NCBI GenBank assembly: GCA_017983615.1
Contig: JAGOBB010000014.1
Span: 1 to 62,831 of the forward strand
Length of the DNA stretch: 62,831 nucleotides
Reading direction: 5' to 3'
DNA from: Azonexus sp.
GTDB taxonomy: Bacteria > Pseudomonadota > Gammaproteobacteria > Burkholderiales > Rhodocyclaceae
Part shown: positions 24,801 through 40,696 of the stretch, piece by piece
Layout: every line of letters starts with the position of its first letter
Position numbering within the stretch: position 1 is the first letter of the stretch
Translations under genes and position numbers: made by a program
The notes under the pieces: model-generated
The model's database searches: none
What the model was told of the DNA's origin: nothing
Seen by the model: only the letters and a program-made list of their open reading frames with translations

Positions 24801-25402
24801 AAAAGTCCGAACAGGCGTAGCGCGGCCAGAGCCGCCAGCAGCAGGAAGAACACGCCGCTGATCCGGTGAATCCAGTGCAGGGGCAGGCGATTGAGCAGTC
24901 GGCGGCCGGCCAGGACGCCGAGGACCGAGGTTGTGACCAGCGCGAGCGTGGCGCCGACCCAGGTCGCGGCGGCGTCGGCCGTGCTGCTGACGCCGGCGAC
25001 GGCGATCTGCGTCTTGTCGCCGAATTCAGCCAGGAAGATCATCAGGAAAGTGGTCGCGAAAATGCCATGGCCCGGCTTTTCGTCAATCTCCTCGTTATCG
25101 TCTTCTTCCTCGAAGCGCAGGGCGCTGATGCCGAACCAGGCGAACAGCACGCCTACGGCCAGCGTAACCACCCACTCCGGCAGCCAGGCGGCCACGGCCG
25201 CGCCGAACAGCACTGCCAGCAGGTTGAGGATGGCGAAGGCAGCAACGGCGCCGAGGACGACCGGCAGGCCGCGATGGCGGGCGGCCAGCGTCATGCAGAC
25301 CAGCTGGCTCTTGTCGCCGATCTCGGCCAGGGCAATGAGCAGCAAGGTGGCGCCGGCCGAGGACAGCCAGGCGCCGGGCGCAATGGCCACGGTTTCAAAC
25401 AC
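24797..25402 (-). CDS. GDT1/TMEM165 (UPF0016) family membrane transporter, probable Mn2+ exporter
   Basis: This 201-residue protein has six predicted membrane helices and two copies of the family motif E-x-G-D-K-(S/T): ALAEIGDKSQ in helix 1 and LAEFGDKTQ in the second half, separated by an acidic cytosolic loop (EEEDDNEEIDEK). Bacterial relatives such as MneA export manganese. It follows fur by 17 bases on the same strand, linking it to metal homeostasis. No yybP-ykoY riboswitch fits in the short gap, so control is probably through the fur transcript. Confidence 0.85.
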   Translation of the reverse strand: MFETVAIAPGAWLSSAGATLLLIALAEIGDKSQLVCMTLAARHRGLPVVLGAVAAFAILNLLAVLFGAAVAAWLPEWVVTLAVGVLFAWFGISALRFEEEDDNEEIDEKPGHGIFATTFLMIFLAEFGDKTQIAVAGVSSTADAAATWVGATLALVTTSVLGVLAGRRLLNRLPLHWIHRISGVFFLLLAALAALRLFGLF

Positions 25403-25419
25403 GGCGGATACTCAGTGGA

Positions 25420-25866
25420 TCAGGATTGGTGTTTGCCCGGATGGTCGCGGTGCGGGCATGCGTCCTTGGTGCACTGGGCGTAGAGATAGAGCGCGTGATC
25501 CTGAATGGCGAAGCCGCGTTCCTCGGCGATAGCGTTCTGGCGCTTCTCGATTTCCGGGTCGTAAAATTCCTCGACACGCCCGCAGTCGATGCACACCAGG
25601 TGATCGTGGTGCTTGCCGCGATTGATCTCGAAAACCGCCTTGCCCGATTCGAAGAAGTGGCGTTCGAGCAGGCCGGCCTGTTCGAATTGCGTTAATACCC
25701 GGTAAACCGTGGCCAGGCCGATGTCCATGTTCTCCGAAATCAGCATCCGATAGACATCTTCCGCCGTCATGTGACGCTGGGTGCTTTTTTCAAAAAGCTC
25801 AAGAATTTTCAGGCGGGGAAAGGTGGCTTTCAGCCCCATGTTCTTGAGGCTTTGCGGATCGCTCAT
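25420..25866 (-). CDS. fur: Ferric uptake regulator Fur
   Basis: This 148-residue protein starts [20 protein letters not shown], with the DNA-binding helix region [20 protein letters not shown], the metal-binding [16 protein letters not shown] and a C-terminal Cys/His-rich tail (CTKDACPH). This is the classical iron-responsive Fur. The ATG at 25866 was chosen over a longer frame on the basis of family length. It is divergent from bamE, a conserved arrangement in beta- and gammaproteobacteria. Confidence 0.95.
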   Translation of the reverse strand: MSDPQSLKNMGLKATFPRLKILELFEKSTQRHMTAEDVYRMLISENMDIGLATVYRVLTQFEQAGLLERHFFESGKAVFEINRGKHHDHLVCIDCGRVEEFYDPEIEKRQNAIAEERGFAIQDHALYLYAQCTKDACPHRDHPGKHQS

Positions 25867-25960
25867 GGCGGTGTTTCCAGAAATTGTTCGGTCCGGCGAA
25901 ATGCCGATTTCGGGTATGATATACCGCTTCAAAGCCGATTGAAAAACTCCGGAAACCCGA
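25867..25960. promoter_or_regulatory. Divergent fur/bamE control region
   Basis: This 94-base gap must hold promoters in both directions. An AT-rich, nearly palindromic GTATGATATAC lies at 25913-25923 and supplies -10-like hexamers to both strands: TATGAT on plus and TATCAT on minus. No good -35 box and no clear Fur box were identified, so promoter assignment is weak. Confidence 0.35.
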
Positions 25961-27246
<1,286 letters not shown>

Positions 27247-27252
27247 CACTTG

Positions 27253-29823
27253 ATGAAATCACGGCTGCTCGCGAAACAGCTTCAGGAAATCTTCGGCGGA
27301 GAAGGCGAGCCGCAGTTCAGGCAGTTGATCGAGCAGGCCCGGGCGGCACAGCAAAATGCGTTGGCCGACGGGATGGAAAAGCTCGTTGGCGTCGCCGATT
27401 CGACCTACCGCGCTTACGCCGGACTCAATCTCAGTGGCTGGCATACCAAGCTTTCCGGCGATGCGCTGACCGACTGGAACCTGCCTGCCGGCACCATCGA
27501 TTCTGGCCGCCAGTGGAAAGAAATGCTCGGCTACGCCGAGGGCGACATCGATAATTCGATTGCCCAGTGGCAGCGCATGGTCCATCCCGATGACCTGCGA
27601 ATCCTTCAGCAGCGCATCGAAGCGCACCAGAAAAATCAGGACAGTCATTTTCAGGCGGAATGCCGTTTCAAGGCTCGCGATGGTCAGTGGCGATGGTTCC
27701 TGCTACGCGGCGCGGTTGCTGCCCGTACTCCTGAAGGCGCGCCGGCCCGCATGCTGGTCCTGCAACGCGACATCAGCGAGGTCAAGGCGGCGGAAGCGGC
27801 GGTGATTTCAGCCAAGGAGGCGGCCGAGGCCGCCAACAAGGCGCGCGGCGCCTTCCTGGCCAACATGAGCCATGAAATCCGTACGCCGATGAACGGCATC
27901 ATCGGCATGACGGAACTGGCCCTCGATACCCAGCTCGATGCCGAGCAACGGCACTACCTGAAAACCGTTAAATCGTCTGCCGAGGCACTGCTGACCATCG
28001 TCAACGACATTCTCGATTTCTCGAAAATCGAACCCGGCAAGATGGAGTTCGAGGCGGTGGCCTTTTCGATCCAGGATATCGTCCTGGAGGCGGTGCGGGT
28101 CCTTGCTGTCAGCGCCCACAAGAAAGGTCTGGAACTCGTCGCCGATGTTCGTCCGGAGGTGCCGCCGCGTATCGTCGGCGACCCGACTCGCTTGCGTCAG
28201 GTGATCATCAATCTGATCGGCAACGCCATCAAATTTACCGAGCAGGGCGAAGTCGCGCTGGCGGTAGTGGTCGACCAGTCTACCGAGCACTCCGTCTATT
28301 TGCGTTTTGATATCCGCGATACCGGAATCGGCGTTCCTCCCGACAAGCAGCAGGCGATTTTCGAGGCGTTTTCGCAGGCCGACGTGTCGACCACCCGTCG
28401 TTTCGGCGGCACCGGATTGGGACTGGCCATCAGTGCCCGGCTGGTCCAGTTGATGGATGGCAAGATATGGCTCGACAGCACACCCGGAGTCGGGTCCGTG
28501 TTTTCATTCACCGGGCGCTTCGGCGTCGATGCCTCGTCGGTTGTGCAAGCAGCCCCGACCCGTTTTGGCGGTCGGCGGGCGCTGGTCATTGAGGACAACG
28601 AGACCGTCGGGCGCAATCTGGTCGAACTGCTGGATCGACTGGGCGTTCAGGCTTCGTTGTCGGGGGACGGTGCAGCCGCCGTGGCAGCGATTGAGCGCAG
28701 TCGGGCGGTGGACTTTCCGTACGACTATGTCATCGCCGATGCCAACATGGACGCGCCGGCCGGTTTTGCGCTGGCCGAAACCTGGGGAAAATCGGCCCGG
28801 GTGGAGAAACTGCTGGTCATGCTGACCACGGAAAATCAGCGACACGACCTCAACCGCCTGCGCGAAATCGGCGTATCTGCGCACCTCGTCAAGCCGATCG
28901 GCGGCGCCGATCTGGCGGATGCCCTGGCTCTGGCCGATGGGCCAGACAATCTGGAACTCGAGGAATTCGTCCTCTCGCAGATCGATTTTCAGCACCCGTC
29001 GCAAGCCGAAGCTTCAGGTCTCAACATCATGCTGGTCGAAGACAACCCGGTCAATCAGGAACTTGCCACGCGTCTGCTGGAGCGCCAGTCGCACCGGGTC
29101 ACGCTGGCCAACAATGGCGCCGAGGCGATCGAGCTGTTCGATAGCGGACATTTCGATGTCATCCTGATGGATATGCAGATGCCGGTCATGGGCGGCGTCG
29201 AAGCAACCGAAGCCATTCGCTCGCGTGAAATGCGGCGAAGCTGGGTGGTGTCCCATGAGCTTCGCCCGGTCTATATCGTTGCGATGACCGCCAATGTCAT
29301 GGCTAGCGACCGGGATCGCTGCATGGAAGCAGGAATGAATGACTATGTTGGCAAGCCCTTGCGTCCGGCGGAGTTATTTGCGGCGCTGGAACGTGCGCGG
29401 AGTGGCGCCGGGGCGGACAATGGCCTTGATTCAATCGTATTTGGGGCTGTGCCGGCAGGAGGAGCGGTAGGTCAGATCGATCTCGGAGCGGCATTGCGCG
29501 ATATCGGCGATGCCGAACTGTTTGCCACCATGGCCGGCATGTTGCTATCTGAGTGGGATACCCATCTCGGGCGGGTCAGGAAGGCCGTCGATGCTGCCGA
29601 TGCCCACGAGTTGCGAATGCACGCCCATACCGTCAAGAGCCTACTGGCCATGTTCCATGCGGAAAATGCCCGGCGCCGGGCGATGGAGATCGAACAGGCA
29701 GCAACTGCGGTCGAGAATGTTGACTGGCCGAACTGCAGGCGCCTCTACGCGGCACTGACCGACGAAATGACGAAGATCAAGCCTGCCTTGCAGCGCTACG
29801 TCGAGACTCGCCTAATCCCTTGA
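27253..29823 (+). CDS. Cytosolic hybrid histidine kinase (PAS-HisKA-HATPase-REC-REC-Hpt)
   Basis: The product has about 856 residues and no membrane helix. Domains: PAS (about 75-180, ending [11 protein letters not shown]); HisKA with [13 protein letters not shown] (His207); HATPase with [12 protein letters not shown]; a first receiver (RALVIEDNE, acceptor Asp near 496 in VIADANMD); a second receiver ([13 protein letters not shown], Asp near 640 in [12 protein letters not shown]); and a C-terminal Hpt domain ([12 protein letters not shown], His near 791). This is a BarA-like phosphorelay in one chain. The first receiver departs from consensus around the Asp and may be regulatory. The ATG at 27253 directly follows a TTG; the gene begins 6 bases after dapB. 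The input signal and output regulator are unknown. Confidence 0.88.
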   Translation: MKSRLLAKQLQEIFGGEGEPQFRQLIEQARAAQQNALADGMEKLVGVADSTYRAYAGLNLSGWHTKLSGDALTDWNLPAGTIDSGRQWKEMLGYAEGDIDNSIAQWQRMVHPDDLRILQQRIEAHQKNQDSHFQAECRFKARDGQWRWFLLRGAVAARTPEGAPARMLVLQRDISEVKAAEAAVISAKEAAEAANKARGAFLANMSHEIRTPMNGIIGMTELALDTQLDAEQRHYLKTVKSSAEALLTIVNDILDFSKIEPGKMEFEAVAFSIQDIVLEAVRVLAVSAHKKGLELVADVRPEVPPRIVGDPTRLRQVIINLIGNAIKFTEQGEVALAVVVDQSTEHSVYLRFDIRDTGIGVPPDKQQAIFEAFSQADVSTTRRFGGTGLGLAISARLVQLMDGKIWLDSTPGVGSVFSFTGRFGVDASSVVQAAPTRFGGRRALVIEDNETVGRNLVELLDRLGVQASLSGDGAAAVAAIERSRAVDFPYDYVIADANMDAPAGFALAETWGKSARVEKLLVMLTTENQRHDLNRLREIGVSAHLVKPIGGADLADALALADGPDNLELEEFVLSQIDFQHPSQAEASGLNIMLVEDNPVNQELATRLLERQSHRVTLANNGAEAIELFDSGHFDVILMDMQMPVMGGVEATEAIRSREMRRSWVVSHELRPVYIVAMTANVMASDRDRCMEAGMNDYVGKPLRPAELFAALERARSGAGADNGLDSIVFGAVPAGGAVGQIDLGAALRDIGDAELFATMAGMLLSEWDTHLGRVRKAVDAADAHELRMHAHTVKSLLAMFHAENARRRAMEIEQAATAVENVDWPNCRRLYAALTDEMTKIKPALQRYVETRLIP

Positions 29824-29825
29824 AT

Positions 29826-29855
29826 TTGCCTGAAAAGCCTATTTTCGGCTAAAAT
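29826..29855 (+). promoter_or_regulatory. Candidate sigma70 promoter for carAB
   Basis: TTGCCT at 29826-29831 and TAAAAT at 29850-29855 are separated by 18 bases. The -35 box begins right after the stop codon of the hybrid kinase gene. Transcription would begin near 29862, giving a leader of about 75 bases containing a strong hairpin. Confidence 0.5.
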
Positions 29856-29874
29856 AGAAAGGTTAAAAAGCTCG

Positions 29875-29900
29875 AGCGGGGAGGCGCAAGCCTTCCCGCT
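29875..29900 (+). other. Strong GNRA-capped hairpin in the carA leader
   Basis: AGCGGGGAGGC (29875-29885) pairs with GCCTTCCCGCT (29890-29900) through 11 base pairs including one G-U, closed by a GCAA tetraloop. No T run follows, so it is not an intrinsic terminator. It ends 37 bases before the carA GTG and could act in RNA stability or regulation; function is unknown. Confidence 0.6.
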
Positions 29901-29937
29901 TGGCACATGATAAGCAGAAAATAATTGGAGAGCCGAA

Positions 29938-31095
29938 GTGTCGTTGCTGCCCTCATTTACACCCGCCATTCTCGCCCTCGCCGACGGAACGGTATTCAAG
30001 GGCCAATCCATCGGCGCAGATGGCGTTACCAGCGGCGAGGTGGTGTTCAACACCGCCATGTCCGGCTATCAGGAGATTCTCACCGATCCGTCCTATTGCC
30101 GCCAGATCGTTACGCTGACCTACCCGCATATCGGCAACACCGGTTGCAATGCGGAGGATTTTGAATCCAATGCCAATTACGCTGCCGGCCTGGTCATTCG
30201 TGACTTGCCGCTTGTCGCCTCCAACTGGCGTTGCGAGGACGATCTTTCGTCCTACCTGAAAAAGCATGGCATCGTTGCCATTGCCGGGATCGATACGCGC
30301 AAGCTGACCCGTATCCTGCGCGAAAAGGGCGCCCAGGCCGGTTGCATTCTGGCCGGCGAAGTCGACGAGTCGAAGGCGTTGGCGCTGGCCAAGGCATTCC
30401 CGGGACTGGCCGGCATGGATCTGGCCAAGGTCGTCACGGCCAAGGCGGGTTATGCCTGGACCGAAGCCGAGTGGACTTTGACCGGTTACAAGACAGCTGC
30501 CGAGCCGCGTTTCCACGTGGTCGCCTACGATTTCGGTGTCAAGCGCAATATCCTGCGCATGCTGGCCGAGCGCGGCTGCCGCCTGACCGTCGTGCCGGCG
30601 CAGACGCCGGCGGCCGATGTGCTGGCCATGAAGCCGGACGGTGTTTTCCTGTCGAATGGCCCCGGCGATCCGGAGCCTTGCGATTACGCCATCGCTGCCA
30701 TCCGCGAATTCCTCGAGCGCGGCATCCCGACTTTCGGTATCTGTCTCGGCCATCAGTTGCTGGCCCTCGCTTCCGGTGCCAAGACGGCCAAGATGAAGTT
30801 CGGCCACCATGGCGCCAACCATCCGGTCAAGGATCTCGACAGCGGTCAGGTGCTGATTACCAGCCAGAACCACGGGTTTGCTGCGGATATTGATTCCCTG
30901 CCGGCCAACCTGCGGGTCACGCACGTCTCCCTGTTCGATGGTTCGCTGCAAGGCATCGCCCGCACCGATGTGCCGGCTTTCTCCTTCCAGGGGCACCCGG
31001 AAGCCAGTCCGGGGCCGCATGACGTGGCCTACCTGTTCGACCGCTTCCTCGACACCATGACGCGCGGCGTGGCCGCTCTGCAACCGGCGCAATAA
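29938..31095 (+). CDS. carA: Carbamoyl phosphate synthase, small (glutaminase) subunit
   Basis: This 385-residue protein has the N-terminal CarA domain ([16 protein letters not shown]) and a C-terminal class I glutamine amidotransferase domain with [13 protein letters not shown] (nucleophile Cys near residue 268) and the His-Glu pair in QGHPEASPG. It supplies ammonia to CarB for pyrimidine and arginine synthesis. The start is GTG with GGAGAG upstream. It is followed by carB after 12 bases. Confidence 0.96.
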   Translation: MSLLPSFTPAILALADGTVFKGQSIGADGVTSGEVVFNTAMSGYQEILTDPSYCRQIVTLTYPHIGNTGCNAEDFESNANYAAGLVIRDLPLVASNWRCEDDLSSYLKKHGIVAIAGIDTRKLTRILREKGAQAGCILAGEVDESKALALAKAFPGLAGMDLAKVVTAKAGYAWTEAEWTLTGYKTAAEPRFHVVAYDFGVKRNILRMLAERGCRLTVVPAQTPAADVLAMKPDGVFLSNGPGDPEPCDYAIAAIREFLERGIPTFGICLGHQLLALASGAKTAKMKFGHHGANHPVKDLDSGQVLITSQNHGFAADIDSLPANLRVTHVSLFDGSLQGIARTDVPAFSFQGHPEASPGPHDVAYLFDRFLDTMTRGVAALQPAQ

Positions 31096-31107
31096 GCGAG
31101 AAACAAG

Positions 31108-34314
<3,207 letters not shown>

Positions 34315-34324
34315 AACTAACCTG

Positions 34325-34370
34325 AACCGCCGGGTTGCCCGCTTTTCGGGCGCCGGCGGTTTTGCTTTTG
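34325..34370 (+). terminator. Terminator-like hairpin after carB
   Basis: AACCGCCGG (34325-34333) pairs with CCGGCGGTT (34353-34361), enclosing an inner GCCCG/CGGGC hairpin. TTTGCTTTTG follows. It ends 13-20 bases before the greA start, so greA probably has its own promoter or receives read-through. Confidence 0.6.
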
Positions 34371-34382
34371 CTGGAAGAAAAT

Positions 34383-34859
34383 ATGAGCAAAGTTCCGTTG
34401 ACCGTCGCTGGTGCCGAGAAACTTCGTGAAGAATTGCATCGCCTGAAGACGGTGGACCGTCCCTGGGTGATTGGCGCTATCGCCGAGGCCCGTGCCCATG
34501 GTGACCTCTCCGAGAATGCCGAGTACGACGCCGCCAAGGAGCGTCAGGGCTTCATCGAAGGACGCATCCAGGAGGTCGAAGGCAAGCTGTCGCACGCCCA
34601 GATCATCGATCCCAAGTTGCTCGACGCCGATGGCCGTTGCGTTTTTGGCGCCACGCTCGACCTCGAGGACCAGGATTCCGGCGATGCGGTGACCTACCAG
34701 ATCGTTGGCGAGGACGAAGCCGATATCAAGGTTGGCAAGATTTCGGTCAATTCACCGATGGCCCGTGCACTGATCGGGAAGTATGCCGGCGATATCGCCC
34801 AGGTCCAGGCGCCGGGTGGTCTCCGAGAGTACGAAATCATCGACGTCCGCTACGAATAA
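34383..34859 (+). CDS. greA: Transcription elongation factor GreA
   Basis: This 158-residue protein has an N-terminal coiled coil with [20 protein letters not shown], whose acidic tip (DLSENAEY) stimulates RNA polymerase to cleave backtracked transcripts, and a C-terminal FKBP-like domain with [14 protein letters not shown]. The start at 34383 ([14 protein letters not shown]) matches the family; an upstream extension runs through the terminator and was rejected. Confidence 0.96.
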   Translation: MSKVPLTVAGAEKLREELHRLKTVDRPWVIGAIAEARAHGDLSENAEYDAAKERQGFIEGRIQEVEGKLSHAQIIDPKLLDADGRCVFGATLDLEDQDSGDAVTYQIVGEDEADIKVGKISVNSPMARALIGKYAGDIAQVQAPGGLREYEIIDVRYE

Positions 34860-34965
34860 ATTCACTTCCATGCCAGCCATGACTTTGTCGCCTTCGCCTT
34901 GCCGTGCTACAGCACTGTCCGCGGCTCGACTTCGCGTCCTGGCCGGCCTGTAAGCGAATTTCATT

Positions 34966-35427
34966 ATGCGGAACCTGTCCGAAGCGCTCTATCTGGTCGT
35001 CGTCACCCTTTGGGTCGGCGGTCTGTGGGCGATTGGCTACCTGACGGCGCCGGTATTATTTGCCAGTCTGGGTGATCGCCAGCTCGCCGGCGTGGTGGCC
35101 GGCAAGCTGTTTTCGCTGATCGGCTGGATCGGGCTGGGTGGGGCGGCCTACCTGATGGTTTTTCTGTTTTCCCGCTGGGGGGCGCAGGCTTTCAAGCGGG
35201 CGGTGTTCTGGCTGGTGATCGTGATGGCGCTGCTGACGGCGGCCAGCCAGTTTGGCATCCAGCCGCTGATGGCGCAGTTGAAAGCCGATGCCTTGCCGCG
35301 TGAAGTGATGGAGAGCGTTTTGCGTGACCGCTTTGCCGCCTGGCACGGCGTGTCCAGCATCCTCTACCTGGTGCAGAGTGTGCTGGGGCTGTGGCTGGTC
35401 GTCTGGAGCAGTCGCGGGCTGCGTTGA
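34966..35427 (+). CDS. DUF4149 family membrane protein
   Basis: This 153-residue protein has four predicted membrane helices and begins MRNLSEALYLVVVTLWVGGL. The HGVSSILYLVQSVLGLWLV segment near the end fits DUF4149, a family often found between greA and yhbY/ftsH in betaproteobacteria. Function is unknown. The 106 bases before it hold no recognisable gene. It converges with yhbY with no gap. Confidence 0.7.
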   Translation: MRNLSEALYLVVVTLWVGGLWAIGYLTAPVLFASLGDRQLAGVVAGKLFSLIGWIGLGGAAYLMVFLFSRWGAQAFKRAVFWLVIVMALLTAASQFGIQPLMAQLKADALPREVMESVLRDRFAAWHGVSSILYLVQSVLGLWLVVWSSRGLR

Positions 35428-35784
35428 TCAGCCCTGGTGGGCGCGCTTGGTCTTGCGCGGTTCGGCGCGTTTTGCTTTTTGGCCTTTTTTTGCCTCGACC
35501 GTAGCATTTGCATTTGGGGCCGGGCGGAAGACGACCAGCAACTTGCCGATGTGCTGGACCGGCGCGGCTTCCAGTTGGGTGCAAATTTGTTCGTAGTAGG
35601 CCAGGCGATCGTCGCGGCTGTCACCATAGACGCGGATCTTGATCAGCTGGTGGGCCTTCAGGCAGGTCTCGATTTCCTTGAGAACGGAGTCAGTCAGACC
35701 GTTTTCGGCAATCGAGACGACGGGATTCAGGTTGTGTGCCTGGGCGCGCAGTTCAGCGCGCTGGGCAGACGATAATTGCAGCAT
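35428..35784 (-). CDS. yhbY: YhbY-like RNA-binding protein (CRS1-YhbY domain) with a repeat-encoded basic tail
   Basis: The product has 118 residues. The first about 90 form the CRM domain ([56 protein letters not shown]), a ribosome-associated RNA-binding fold. Residues about 92-118 are a lysine-rich tail beginning [16 protein letters not shown], encoded by a complete copy of the dispersed element. E. coli YhbY lacks such a tail. It is divergent from rlmE, which also acts on the 50S subunit. Confidence 0.9.
   Translation of the reverse strand: MLQLSSAQRAELRAQAHNLNPVVSIAENGLTDSVLKEIETCLKAHQLIKIRVYGDSRDDRLAYYEQICTQLEAAPVQHIGKLLVVFRPAPNANATVEAKKGQKAKRAEPRKTKRAHQG
35476..35509 (-). repeat. Dispersed core-plus-A-tract element, copy 8, inside yhbY
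   Basis: Minus strand AAATGCTACGGTC (35509-35497), then GAGGC, A7, GGCC, AAAAAGC. It is sense with yhbY near the 3' end. Both core and tail are translated, in the frame AAT-GCT-ACG-GTC-GAG-GCA. Confidence 0.88.
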
Positions 35785-35815
35785 AGTAAACCTTTCAAAA
35801 ACGGCATTTTACCGA

Positions 35816-36433
35816 ATGAAAAGAACCAGAACCAGCAAAGCTTGGATGCGCGAGCATATCAACGACACGTACGTTCAGCTAGCCCGCAAGGAAGGCTGGC
35901 GTTCGCGCGCCGCTTTCAAGCTGATGGAGATCGACGACAAGGACCTGCTGCTCAAGCGCGGCGAGGTCGTCGTCGACCTCGGCGCGACCCCGGGCGGCTG
36001 GTCGCAGGTTGCCGTCAAGCGGGTTGGCGACGGCGGTCTTGTCTTCGCCCTCGACCTGCTGGAGATGGAGCCTATCCATGGCGTGCACTTCATTCAGGGC
36101 GATTTTCGCGAGGACGAGGTACTGCATCAGTTGGAAGAAAAACTGGGCGAACGGCGGGTTGGCCTTGTAATGTCGGACATGGCCCCCAATATGTCCGGTG
36201 TGCCGCTGGTCGATCAGGCCCGCATCATGCATCTGGCTGAGTTGGGTCTGGAGTTTTGCCGGGCTCACTTGAAACCGGAAGGCGCTTTTCTGGTCAAAGT
36301 TTTCCAGGGCTCCGATTACGAAACATTTCTTCGCTCGATGCGGGAGACGTTCAAGACGGTCGGGGTGCGGAAACCGGACGCTTCACGCGATCGCAGTCCT
36401 GAGCTTTATTTGCTCGGGCGCACATTGCGCTGA
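35816..36433 (+). CDS. rlmE: 23S rRNA (uridine 2552 2'-O)-methyltransferase
   Basis: This 205-residue RrmJ/FtsJ-type enzyme has SAM-binding [16 protein letters not shown], the catalytic Lys-Asp-Lys-Glu context ([38 protein letters not shown]). It methylates U2552 in the 50S A-loop. The ATG at 35816 gives the family-length product; the longer frame overlaps yhbY and is not used. ftsH follows after 55 bases, a conserved pairing. Confidence 0.95.
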   Translation: MKRTRTSKAWMREHINDTYVQLARKEGWRSRAAFKLMEIDDKDLLLKRGEVVVDLGATPGGWSQVAVKRVGDGGLVFALDLLEMEPIHGVHFIQGDFREDEVLHQLEEKLGERRVGLVMSDMAPNMSGVPLVDQARIMHLAELGLEFCRAHLKPEGAFLVKVFQGSDYETFLRSMRETFKTVGVRKPDASRDRSPELYLLGRTLR

Positions 36434-36488
36434 GAGTTTTGTTTAGAATGGCATTTTTATCGCTCGACGCTGCAGAAGGAGAGCAAGC

Positions 36489-38372
<1,884 letters not shown>

Positions 38373-38391
38373 CGGTTCCGATTCTTGCAAC

Positions 38392-38422
38392 AGCCGGGAG
38401 TGCGCTCCCGGCTTTTTCTTTT
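38392..38422 (+). terminator. Intrinsic terminator after ftsH
   Basis: AGCCGGGAG, a TGCG loop and CTCCCGGCT form a perfect 9-bp stem followed by TTTTCTTTT. The T tract ends only about 6 bases before the folP start codon, so folP expression depends on read-through or an internal promoter. Confidence 0.88.
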
Positions 38423-38427
38423 CCGAC

Positions 38428-39264
38428 ATGGCAAAACTCCGCTGCGGCCGCTTTGAACTTTCCCTCGATCGCCCACTGGTGATGGGCATCGTCAATCTGA
38501 CGCCAGATTCCTTTTCCGGCGACGGTCTGGTTGGCGACGTCGATCAGGCCATCCGGCACGCCCGCGAGCAATTCGAAGCTGGCTCCGACATTCTCGACAT
38601 CGGTGCCGAATCGTCGCGGCCGGGCGCCATTCCGACGCCCGAAGACGAGGAGTTGCGTCGCTTGCTGCCAGTGCTGCGTGAAATCACCACCTGGGGGGTG
38701 CCGGTCTCGGTCGATACCTACAAGCCGGCAGTGATGCGCGCGGCGTTGGCGGCCGGCGCATCGATGATCAACGACATCACCGGGATGACTGACCCGAGGG
38801 CTTTGGCGGCGGTTGCTGAAAGTGATTGTGCGGTTTGTGTCATGCACATGAAAGGTGAGCCGGGTACGATGCAGCAGGCCCCAGCCTACGACGATGTCGT
38901 TGCTGAGGTTGGCGATTTCCTGAGGGCAGCAGTTGCCCGGTGTCGGGATGCGGGTGTCGCCGGGGATCGTCTGGTCGTTGATCCCGGCTTCGGCTTCGGC
39001 AAGACGCTGGATCACAATTTTGCCCTTTTTAGGGCACTGACCGTAGCATTTGCCCCTGATCTGCCGGTTCTCGTCGGTGTCTCCCGGAAAACGATGCTCG
39101 GCGCGATCACCGGGCGCCCGGTGGAGCAGCGGGAAGCGGCCAGCGTTGCGGCGGCGCTGCTGGCAGCTCAGAAAGGTGCGAAAATACTACGCGTGCATGA
39201 TGTGGCGGCAACCCGGGATGCCTTGGCAGTCTGGGCCGCGATCGAACAAGGGAGTAAGCAATGA
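38428..39264 (+). CDS. folP: Dihydropteroate synthase
   Basis: This 278-residue enzyme has [36 protein letters not shown] and the C-terminal [10 protein letters not shown] signature. It joins p-aminobenzoate to the pterin pyrophosphate made by FolK. Between GFGFGK and VGVSRK lies a dispersed-element copy, read as [14 protein letters not shown]; this loop has about the same length as in E. coli FolP, so the element appears accommodated by substitution rather than insertion. The stop overlaps the glmM ATG. Confidence 0.95.
   Translation: MAKLRCGRFELSLDRPLVMGIVNLTPDSFSGDGLVGDVDQAIRHAREQFEAGSDILDIGAESSRPGAIPTPEDEELRRLLPVLREITTWGVPVSVDTYKPAVMRAALAAGASMINDITGMTDPRALAAVAESDCAVCVMHMKGEPGTMQQAPAYDDVVAEVGDFLRAAVARCRDAGVAGDRLVVDPGFGFGKTLDHNFALFRALTVAFAPDLPVLVGVSRKTMLGAITGRPVEQREAASVAAALLAAQKGAKILRVHDVAATRDALAVWAAIEQGSKQ
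39016..39051 (-). repeat. Dispersed element, copy 9, inside folP (antisense to the gene)
   Basis: Minus strand AAATGCTACGGTC (39051-39039), then AGTGCCCT, A5, GGGCAAAATT. TGCCC and GGGCA form a perfect 5-bp stem around the A/T tract. This is the only coding copy opposite to its host gene. Confidence 0.88.
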
Positions 39265-40613
39265 GCAGAAAATATTTTGGCACCGACGGCGTGCGGGGGC
39301 GGGTCGGCCAGTCGCCGATCACACCGGAATTCGTGATGCGCCTTGGCTATTCGGCCGGCAAGGTGTTGCTCGAACAGGGCGGCATGCCGGTCGGCGATAC
39401 GCCGGCGGTGTTGATCGGCAAGGACACCCGCCTTTCCGGCTACATGCTGGAATCGGCTCTGGAGGCCGGATTTTCGGCGGCCGGCGTCGAAGTCTGCCTG
39501 GTCGGGCCGCTGCCTACGCCGGCAGTCGCCTACCTGACCCGCGCCCTGCGCCTTCAGGCCGGCATTGTCATATCTGCTTCGCACAACCCTTACTACGACA
39601 ATGGCATCAAGTTCTTTTCGGCGAAGGGCACCAAGCTGCCGGACGATGTCGAGCATGCCATCGAGGCGGGCATCGATCAGCCCATGGTCTGTGCGCCGCC
39701 GGCCGAACTCGGCCGGGTTCGCCGGATCGAGGATGCGCGTGGTCGCTACATCGAGTTCTGCAAGAGCACCTTCCCCAACGATCTCGACCTGCGCGGCCTG
39801 AAGATCGTCGTCGATTGCGCCCATGGCGCGGCCTACCATATCGCACCCAGCGTCTTCCATGAACTGGGTGCCGAAGTGGTCAGCATTGGTGTGCAGCCCA
39901 GCGGCCTGAACATCAACGATGCCGTCGGGGCCACTGCACCGAAGGCATTGTGCGAAGCCGTTCTCGCCAATCGTGCCGATCTCGGTATCGCCCTTGACGG
40001 TGATGCCGATCGCCTGCAGATGGTCGACGCCGAAGGCAACCTCTACGACGGTGACCAGTTGCTGTTCGCCATTGTCCGCAGCCGTGCCCGTAGCGCCCCG
40101 GTCAAAGGGGTCGTTGGTACCTTGATGAGCAACCTGGCGCTGGAACACGCGCTCGGCAAGCTCGATATTCCTTTTGCCCGCGCTGCCGTGGGCGACCGTT
40201 ACGTCGTCGAGATGCTCAACGAAAAAGGCTGGCTGTTCGGCGGCGAAAACTCGGGTCACATCCTGACCCTCGATCGCCACACGACCGGCGACGGCATCGT
40301 CGCAGCCCTGCAGGTTCTCGCCGCATTGCGCGAGGCCGGCGGCAATCTGAAAGAGCTTCTGGGCGGTCTCGTTCTTTACCCCCAGAAGTTGATCAACGTT
40401 CCCGTGGTCCGCGGTTTTTCGTGGAAGGATCATCCTGCGATTACAGCCGCGCTGGCCAATGCCGAAGCAGATTTGGCCGGGCGGGGCAGGGTGCTGCTGC
40501 GGGCCTCCGGCACCGAGCCCTTGCTGAGAGTCATGGTCGAAGGCGAGGATGCCTCCGAAGTTCTGAATGCTGCCGAAAAACTCGCCGCGGTTGTCCGCGA
40601 GTCGGCACAGTAA
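39261..40613 (+). CDS. glmM: Phosphoglucosamine mutase
   Basis: This 450-residue protein begins [20 protein letters not shown] and has the phosphoserine loop [15 protein letters not shown] (near residue 104), the metal-binding DGDADR loop ([13 protein letters not shown]) and the C-terminal [15 protein letters not shown]. It converts glucosamine-6-phosphate to the 1-phosphate for cell-wall precursors. It overlaps folP by four bases (ATGA). Confidence 0.96.
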   Translation: MSRKYFGTDGVRGRVGQSPITPEFVMRLGYSAGKVLLEQGGMPVGDTPAVLIGKDTRLSGYMLESALEAGFSAAGVEVCLVGPLPTPAVAYLTRALRLQAGIVISASHNPYYDNGIKFFSAKGTKLPDDVEHAIEAGIDQPMVCAPPAELGRVRRIEDARGRYIEFCKSTFPNDLDLRGLKIVVDCAHGAAYHIAPSVFHELGAEVVSIGVQPSGLNINDAVGATAPKALCEAVLANRADLGIALDGDADRLQMVDAEGNLYDGDQLLFAIVRSRARSAPVKGVVGTLMSNLALEHALGKLDIPFARAAVGDRYVVEMLNEKGWLFGGENSGHILTLDRHTTGDGIVAALQVLAALREAGGNLKELLGGLVLYPQKLINVPVVRGFSWKDHPAITAALANAEADLAGRGRVLLRASGTEPLLRVMVEGEDASEVLNAAEKLAAVVRESAQ

Positions 40614-40632
40614 GCCGGAGATACGGTTCATA

Positions 40633-40662
40633 TTGACCGCAAAATCCCCTGCTCGTTATAAT
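40633..40662 (+). promoter_or_regulatory. Strong sigma70 promoter for tpiA-secG
   Basis: TTGACC at 40633-40638 and a consensus TATAAT at 40657-40662 are separated by 18 bases. The tpiA start is 35 bases beyond the -10 box. This is the best promoter match in the window and could also serve the downstream tRNA and nuo genes by read-through. Confidence 0.8.
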
Positions 40663-40696
40663 CCGAAAGTTTTTCGTCGACGGAATTGTCCAGCTC

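Noticed and set aside
25403-25419. Manganese (yybP-ykoY) riboswitch before the GDT1-like gene
   Set aside because: The gap to fur is only 17 bases, too short for the aptamer.
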